Shown: piece by piece, positions 58,862 to 64,000 of the stretch
Position numbering within the stretch: the first letter of the stretch is position 1
Layout of the letters: the number at the start of each line of letters is the position of its first letter
From: Cupriavidus gilardii
GTDB lineage: Bacteria > Pseudomonadota > Gammaproteobacteria > Burkholderiales > Burkholderiaceae
Reading direction: 5' to 3'
Assembly: GCF_008801915.1 (NCBI RefSeq)
Contig: NZ_VZOV01000003.1
Coordinates: 62,001-126,000, forward strand
Length of the DNA stretch: 64,000 nucleotides
Notes under the pieces: generated by a model
Databases searched by the model: none
The model's input: only the letters and a program-made list of their open reading frames with translations
What the model was told of the DNA's origin: nothing
Position numbers and translations under genes: made by a program

Positions 58862-58897
58862 GGGAATTGCCCCAATGAGGGCATTGGGGAAATTACC
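58862..58897. promoter_or_regulatory. Paired GGTAATTCCCC-like motifs around an inverted repeat
   Basis: GGGAATTGCCCC (58862-58873) on the plus strand and GGTAATTTCCCC (58897-58886) on the minus strand flank CCCCAATG-AGGG-CATTGGGG (58870-58889). They face each other about 80-115 bp before the predicted livJ transcription start, a position typical of activator sites. Confidence 0.6.
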
Positions 58898-58941
58898 TAG
58901 CTCAATAGAAGGGTAAAAGGCTCAGGTTGTTGCGTCGCGTA

Positions 58942-58969
58942 TTGCATCCGCAAAAAAAGGGGATACAAT
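58942..58969 (+). promoter_or_regulatory. Promoter of the liv operon
   Basis: TTGCAT (58942-58947), 16-nt spacer, TACAAT (58964-58969), followed by GCGCGCG. The leader before the livJ ATG would be about 90 nt. Confidence 0.65.
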
Positions 58970-58975
58970 GCGCGC

Positions 58976-58990
58976 GTTTCAAATTGAAAC
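58976..58990. promoter_or_regulatory. Palindromic site at the predicted livJ transcription start
   Basis: GTTTCAA-A-TTGAAAC, 7-bp arms around one base, beginning 6 nt after the -10 box. A repressor bound here would block initiation; it could also be a leader hairpin. Confidence 0.6.
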
Positions 58991-59065
58991 TAAACCAAGG
59001 CGGTGCAGGGAAACGGACGGGAGGCGTTGCGTAACCCTGATCTTGTGAATCCTAGGAGATCACTC

Positions 59066-60262
59066 ATGCAAATCACGTTTGCCAAGATTCTGCCGATCGC
59101 AGCGGCAGTGGCACTGGTTTCTGCCTGCGGCAAGAAGGAAGAGGCGGCGCCCGGTGCGACGGCCTCGGCACCTGCCGCGGCAGCACCGGCTGGCGGCGAG
59201 GTGGTGGTAAAGATCGGCCACGCGGCGCCGCTGACCGGTGGGATTGCCCACCTTGGCAAGGACAACGAGAACGGCGCGCGCCTGGCCGTCGAAGAGGTCA
59301 ACAAGGCCGGTCTGGAACTGGGCGGCAAGAAGGTCCGCCTGGAGCTGGTCGGCGAAGACGATGCCGCCGATCCGAAGACCGGCACTTCGGTGGCCCAGAA
59401 GCTGGTCGACGAGAAGGTCGTCGCCGTGGTCGGCCACCTGAACTCGGGCGTGTCGATTCCCGCCTCCAAGATCTATAGCGATGCCGGCATCGTGCAGATC
59501 TCGCCGTCCTCGACCAACCCCGACTACACCAAGCAGGGCTTCAAGACGACCTTCCGCGTAGTGGCCACCGATGCCCAGCAGGGCCCGGCCCTGGCCAACT
59601 ACGCCGCCAAGAGCCTGAACGCCAAGAGCGTGGCGATCGTCGACGACGCCACCGCCTACGGCAAGGGTCTGGCCGACGAGTTCGAGAAGACCGCCAAGGC
59701 GGCCGGCGTCAACATCGTGGCGCGCGAGGCCACCAACGACAAGGCCACCGACTTCAAGGCCATCCTGACCAAGATCAAGGGCAAGAAGCCGGACGTCATC
59801 ATGTACGGCGGCATGGACGCCACCGGCGGTCCGTTCGCCAAGCAGGCCAAGGAGCTGGGCATCCCGGCCAAGATCGTCGGCGGCGACGGCGTCTGCACCG
59901 ACAAGGTGGCGGAACTGGCGGGCGACGCGGTCAGCAACATCATCTGCTCCGAAGCCGGCCTGGCGCTGTCCAAGATGGAGAAGGGCGCCGAGTTCCAGAA
60001 GCGTTATCAGGAACGTTTCAACGCACCGGTGCAGATCTACGCGCCGTTCACCTACGACGCCGTGATGGTGATCGTCGATGCGATGAAGCGCGCCGGCTCG
60101 ACCGAGCCCGCGGCGATCCTGGCGGAGATGCCCAAGACCAACTACCAGGGCGTGATCGGCAACATTGCCTTCGACGAGAAGGGCGACATGAAGGAAGGCA
60201 CCATCACGCTGTACGACTACAAGGACAAGAAGAAGTCCGTGCTTGACGTCGTGAAGATGTAA
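59066..60262 (+). CDS. livJ: Branched-chain-amino-acid-type ABC transporter substrate-binding lipoprotein
   Basis: 398 residues. Residues 1-20 are a lipoprotein signal with lipobox VSAC and lipidated Cys21, then an Ala/Pro linker. The periplasmic-binding fold (type I, LivJ/K family) shows KIGHAAPLTGGIAHLGKDNENGA, VVGHLNSGVSIPASKIY and ISPSSTNPDYTKQGFKTTFR (in parts). It presents leucine/isoleucine/valine or a related ligand to LivHMGF; the ligand cannot be fixed from sequence. AGGAG upstream supports the ATG at 59066. A terminator separates it from livH. Confidence 0.93.
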   Translation: MQITFAKILPIAAAVALVSACGKKEEAAPGATASAPAAAAPAGGEVVVKIGHAAPLTGGIAHLGKDNENGARLAVEEVNKAGLELGGKKVRLELVGEDDAADPKTGTSVAQKLVDEKVVAVVGHLNSGVSIPASKIYSDAGIVQISPSSTNPDYTKQGFKTTFRVVATDAQQGPALANYAAKSLNAKSVAIVDDATAYGKGLADEFEKTAKAAGVNIVAREATNDKATDFKAILTKIKGKKPDVIMYGGMDATGGPFAKQAKELGIPAKIVGGDGVCTDKVAELAGDAVSNIICSEAGLALSKMEKGAEFQKRYQERFNAPVQIYAPFTYDAVMVIVDAMKRAGSTEPAAILAEMPKTNYQGVIGNIAFDEKGDMKEGTITLYDYKDKKKSVLDVVKM

Positions 60263-60283
60263 TTCGGACCTACCCGGTCCACC

Positions 60284-60322
60284 GAACGGCACCGTGAGTA
60301 CTTTGCGGTGCCGTTCTTTTTA
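60284..60322 (+). terminator. Terminator between livJ and livH
   Basis: GAACGGCACCG / CGGTGCCGTTC, an 11-bp stem with an 11-nt loop, followed by TTTTT. Partial read-through would give more binding protein than membrane subunits. Confidence 0.9.
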
Positions 60323-60482
60323 GCCTCGCCTTTTGTGACAGCGCCCTTACCATGGGTGGAACGCGGCAGGCCGTTGCTTTACCCGCTTACCAGCACATAA
60401 CCCCTTACCAAACCACTCACACCAAGCTGCCCGGTCGGCATCCATCCATGCCGGAAGTGCGGGCGGCAAGCCAGGAGTATTC

Positions 60483-61418
60483 ATGGATATCCTTATCCAG
60501 CAGATCGTGAATGGTCTGGTGCTCGGCAGCATCTATGCGCTGATTGCACTCGGCTACACCATGGTCTACGGCATTCTCGGGATCATCAACTTCGCCCATG
60601 GCGATGTGCTGATGATCGGCGCGCTGACCGCACTGTCGGCGATTCTCGCACTCCAGCAATTCGCCCCCGGCCTGCCGGAATGGCTGACGCTCGTGATCGC
60701 CACGCTGATCGCGATGCCGGTCTGCGCGATGCTGTCCTATTCGATCGAACGGATTGCCTACCGGCCGCTGCGCAATGCGCCCCGGCTGGCCCCGCTGATC
60801 ACCGCGATCGGCGTCTCCATCATGCTGCAGACCATCGCGATGATGATCTGGTCGCGCAATCCGCTGACGTTCCCCCAACTGCTGCCGTCGGAGCCCATCG
60901 ACATCGGCACCACCGGCGCGACCATCACCGGCAAGGAGATGGTGATCATCGGCATGGCCGTGATGGTGATGGCAGGGCTGCTGGCGCTGGTCAACCGTAC
61001 CAAGCTCGGCCGTGCGATGCGCGCCACCGCCGAGAACCAGCGCGTGGCGGGCCTGATGGGCGTGAACCCGAATTTCGTGATCTCGGCCACCTTCATGATC
61101 GGCGCGACGCTGGCGGCGCTGGCCGGCGTGATGATGGCGACCAACTATGGCAACGCGCACTTCTACATGGGATTCATCCCCGGCCTGAAGGCGTTCACCG
61201 CGGCCGTGCTCGGCGGCATCGGCAACCTCGCCGGCGCGATGGTCGGCGGCATGCTGCTGGGGCTGATCGAGGCGCTGGGCGCCGGCTATATCGGCGACCT
61301 GACCAACGGCGTGTTCGGTTCGAACTATCAGGACGTGTTCGCCTTTATCGTGCTGATCACCGTGCTGGTGTTCCGTCCGTCCGGCATCATGGGCGAACGT
61401 GTGGCCGACCGGGCGTAA
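60483..61418 (+). CDS. livH: Branched-chain amino acid ABC transporter permease LivH
   Basis: 311 residues with about eight membrane segments. LivH-type signatures: GLVLGSIYALIALGYTMVYGI, GIINFAHGDVLMIGA, and the cytoplasmic coupling loop NRTKLGRAMRATAENQRVAGLMGV. AGGAG six nt before the ATG. It is 220 nt after livJ and 13 nt before livM. Confidence 0.96.
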   Translation: MDILIQQIVNGLVLGSIYALIALGYTMVYGILGIINFAHGDVLMIGALTALSAILALQQFAPGLPEWLTLVIATLIAMPVCAMLSYSIERIAYRPLRNAPRLAPLITAIGVSIMLQTIAMMIWSRNPLTFPQLLPSEPIDIGTTGATITGKEMVIIGMAVMVMAGLLALVNRTKLGRAMRATAENQRVAGLMGVNPNFVISATFMIGATLAALAGVMMATNYGNAHFYMGFIPGLKAFTAAVLGGIGNLAGAMVGGMLLGLIEALGAGYIGDLTNGVFGSNYQDVFAFIVLITVLVFRPSGIMGERVADRA

Positions 61419-61431
61419 GGGGATCGCAACG

Positions 61432-62589
61432 ATGAACACTCCGATTTCTACGACGGCGCAGGCCGCGCCGCTGACCAAGACCCCGGCCAAGACCATGTTC
61501 GCGCTGGCCGCCTTCCTCGTGATCGGCCTGTGCGCGCCGTTCGCCGTGCAGTTCCTCGGCGGCAACTACTGGGTGCGCGTGCTCGACTTCGCGCTGCTGT
61601 ACATCATGCTGGCGCTGGGCCTGAACATCGTGGTCGGCTTTGCCGGCCTGCTGGACCTTGGCTATATCGCCTTCTACGCGGTGGGCGCCTACCTGATGGC
61701 GCTGCTCGGCTCGCCGCACCTCGCCAACCAGTTCGAGACCATCGCGCAGCTGTTCCCGAACGGCTTCCATGTCAGCGTCTGGTGGGTGCTGCCGCTGGCC
61801 GCGCTGGTGGCGGGCATCTTCGGCGTGCTGCTGGGCGCGCCGACGCTGAAGCTGCGCGGCGACTATCTGGCGATCGTCACGCTCGGCTTCGGCGAGATCA
61901 TCCGCATCTTCATGAACAACCTGGACCGGCCGGTCAATATCACCAACGGTCCCAAGGGCATCACCGCGGTCGATCCGATCACCATCTTCGGCTTCAACTT
62001 CTCCAAGACGCACGAGTTCTTCGGCCTGAAATTCACGCCGGTGTTCATGTACTACTACCTGCTGATCCTGCTGGTGGTGGCCATCGTGTTCGTGTCGCTG
62101 CGGCTGCAGAATTCACGCATCGGCCGCGCCTGGGTGGCGATCCGCGAGGACGAGATCGCGGCCAAGGCGATGGGCATCAATACCCGCAACATCAAGCTGC
62201 TGGCGTTCGCGATGGGCGCGTCGTTTGGCGGCGTGTCGGGCGCGGTGTTCGGCGCCTTCCAGGGCTTCGTGTCGCCGGAATCGTTCACGCTGTGGGAGTC
62301 GATCTACGTGCTGGCGATCGTGGTGCTCGGCGGCATGGGCCATATCCCGGGCGTGATCCTCGGCGGCATCCTGCTGATCGGCTTCCAGGAACTGCTGCGC
62401 GTGGTGGCCGAGCCGGTGCAGCGGATGATGCTGGGCGAAGTGATCGTCGATGCCGAGGTGCTGCGCCAGCTGCTGTTCGGCCTGGCACTGGTCGGCGTGA
62501 TGCTGTATCGCCCGGCGGGCCTGTGGCCGTCGCCGCGCAAGGAAGACCGGCCGGTGATCCGCCGCCCCGGTAGCGTTGGACGTCTGTGA
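61432..62589 (+). CDS. livM: Branched-chain amino acid ABC transporter permease LivM
   Basis: 385 residues with about ten membrane segments. LivM-type signatures: LALGLNIVVGFAGLLDLGYIAFYAVGAY (in parts), LKLRGDYLAIVTLGFGEIIRI and the coupling loop SRIGRAWVAIREDEIAAKAMGIN. The start at 61432 has AGGGGAT upstream; the in-frame start at 61399 lies inside livH. It pairs with LivH to form the channel. Confidence 0.96.
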   Translation: MNTPISTTAQAAPLTKTPAKTMFALAAFLVIGLCAPFAVQFLGGNYWVRVLDFALLYIMLALGLNIVVGFAGLLDLGYIAFYAVGAYLMALLGSPHLANQFETIAQLFPNGFHVSVWWVLPLAALVAGIFGVLLGAPTLKLRGDYLAIVTLGFGEIIRIFMNNLDRPVNITNGPKGITAVDPITIFGFNFSKTHEFFGLKFTPVFMYYYLLILLVVAIVFVSLRLQNSRIGRAWVAIREDEIAAKAMGINTRNIKLLAFAMGASFGGVSGAVFGAFQGFVSPESFTLWESIYVLAIVVLGGMGHIPGVILGGILLIGFQELLRVVAEPVQRMMLGEVIVDAEVLRQLLFGLALVGVMLYRPAGLWPSPRKEDRPVIRRPGSVGRL

Positions 62590-62603
62590 AGCGGGAGGAC
62601 CTG

Positions 62604-63380
62604 ATGAGCAACGAAAACATCCTCCTGTCCGTCAAGGGAGTGAACAAGCGCTTCGGCGGCCTGCAGGCGCTGTCCGATGTGGGCCTGGAAATCCGGGCCG
62701 GCGAGATCTATGGCCTGATCGGCCCGAACGGCGCCGGCAAGACGACCTTCTTCAACGTGATCACCGGGCTGTACACGCCCGACTCCGGCGAGTTCGTGCT
62801 GGACGGCAAGCCCTATCGGCCGACCGCGGTGCATGAGGTGGCCAAGGCCGGCATCGCCCGTACCTTCCAGAACATCCGCCTGTTCGGCGACATGACCGCG
62901 CTCGAGAACGTGATGGTCGGCCGCCACGTGCGCACCAAGGCCGGCGTGATCGGCGCGATCTTCCGCCCGCCGGCGGTGCGCCAGGAAGAGGAGGGCGTCG
63001 AGGACATGGCGCACGACCTGCTCGATTACGTGGGCATCGGCAAGTACGCCAACTTCACCTCGCGCAATCTGTCGTACGGCCACCAGCGCCGCCTCGAGAT
63101 CGCCCGTGCGCTGGCGACCGAGCCCAAGCTGCTGGCGCTCGACGAGCCGGCGGCCGGCATGAACGCGACCGAGAAGGTCGAATTGCGCGGCCTGCTCGAC
63201 AAGATCCGCAGCGACGGCAGGACCATCCTGCTGATCGAGCATGACGTCAAGCTCGTGATGGGCCTGTGCGACCGCATGACCGTGCTGGACTACGGCAAGG
63301 TCATCGCCCAGGGCCTGCCGCACGATGTCCAGAACAACCCGGCGGTGATCGAGGCCTACCTCGGCACTTCGGCCCACTGA
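62604..63380 (+). CDS. livG: Branched-chain amino acid ABC transporter ATP-binding protein LivG
   Basis: 258 residues. Walker A GPNGAGKTTFFNVITGLY, the LivG-specific insertion ARTFQNIRLFGDMTALENVMVG, signature LSYGHQRRLEIARAL, Walker B LLALDEPAAGMN and H-loop LIEHDVKLVMG. GGGAGG five nt before the ATG at 62604 decides the start against an in-frame GTG/ATG at 62586, which lies inside the livM stop. Confidence 0.96.
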   Translation: MSNENILLSVKGVNKRFGGLQALSDVGLEIRAGEIYGLIGPNGAGKTTFFNVITGLYTPDSGEFVLDGKPYRPTAVHEVAKAGIARTFQNIRLFGDMTALENVMVGRHVRTKAGVIGAIFRPPAVRQEEEGVEDMAHDLLDYVGIGKYANFTSRNLSYGHQRRLEIARALATEPKLLALDEPAAGMNATEKVELRGLLDKIRSDGRTILLIEHDVKLVMGLCDRMTVLDYGKVIAQGLPHDVQNNPAVIEAYLGTSAH

Positions 63381-63394
63381 CGGGGGAGCAGCCA

Positions 63395-64000
<606 letters not shown>

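Larger units (their letters stand above)
58467..59065. other. Long AT-richer intergenic control region before livJ
   Basis: About 600 bp. It begins with the ispH terminator, then from 58560 to 58990 is noticeably AT-richer than the surrounding genes. It holds three GGTAATTCCCC-like motifs, three inverted repeats and a good promoter (listed separately). A 60-codon plus-strand ORF (58628-58810) has no protein-like features and is not called. Confidence 0.6.

Overview
The window is chromosomal DNA of a GC-rich betaproteobacterium, most likely of the family Burkholderiaceae and close to the Ralstonia/Cupriavidus group. The evidence is the gene set and its grouping (pcnB-folK next to hda and an AI-2E permease, mutL-miaA, ribF-ileS-lspA-coaBC-dut, clpS-clpA, murB opposite yajQ, the DUF3579 and Bug-type solute-binding genes) together with protein sequences typical of that group. 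The species cannot be fixed from sequence alone. No tRNA, rRNA, CRISPR array, insertion sequence or integrase was seen. Nearly everything is housekeeping; the accessory part is the left edge.

Left edge, 1-3474: one very large minus-strand reading frame (at least 1158 residues, running off the window) with visibly lower GC than its neighbours. It looks like a large type III effector-type protein and carries an Ala-Trp-Arg tripeptide, which suggests the AWR/RipA family, though the family is not proven. 3787-5697 is a pabB-pabC fusion for p-aminobenzoate. 5694-12916 is a long minus-strand run: AI-2E permease, hda, HAD phosphatase, pcnB, folK, DUF486, panB and a tungstate-type ABC permease/ATPase pair. 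13198-14250 is purM. 14343-17906 (minus) holds mutL, miaA and an acetyltransferase. Then follow dedA (+), sirB1-like and murJ (-), and rpsT (+).

21956-28863: DUF3579 (-), argF and argG (+), ppnP, a patatin-like lipase, murB (-), yajQ (+) and a secreted DUF192 protein (-). 28990-36859: a pseudouridine synthase (-), icd (+), a cold-shock gene with a long leader (-), clpS-clpA (+), a Bug-type periplasmic binding protein and a VOC-fold protein. 36917-43391 (minus) is ribF-ileS-lspA-coaBC-dut, tightly packed and partly translationally coupled. 43626-46190 is a membrane hybrid histidine kinase facing a NarL/FixJ-type response regulator. 46388-51519 holds purN-rsmB, an MscS channel and a fatty-acid desaturase. 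51698-55372 completes de novo NAD synthesis to nicotinate mononucleotide (nadA-nadC on +, nadB converging on -). 55591-56861 holds rpmB-rpmG and radC, then fkpB and ispH. From 59066 to the right edge is a branched-chain-amino-acid-type ABC operon (livJ-livH-livM-livG-livF; livF cut by the window end).

Beyond the genes, four things stand out: (i) a perfect TCTTATATAAGA palindrome in two promoter regions (DUF3579/argF and icd); (ii) four genes (HAD, mutL, clpS, purN) whose start codon lies only 6-8 nt after a good -10 box, suggesting leaderless mRNAs; (iii) a series of unrelated GC-rich tandem repeats with 8-12 bp periods in intergenic gaps; (iv) a 600-bp AT-rich control region before livJ with three copies of a GGTAATTCCCC-like motif and three inverted repeats.
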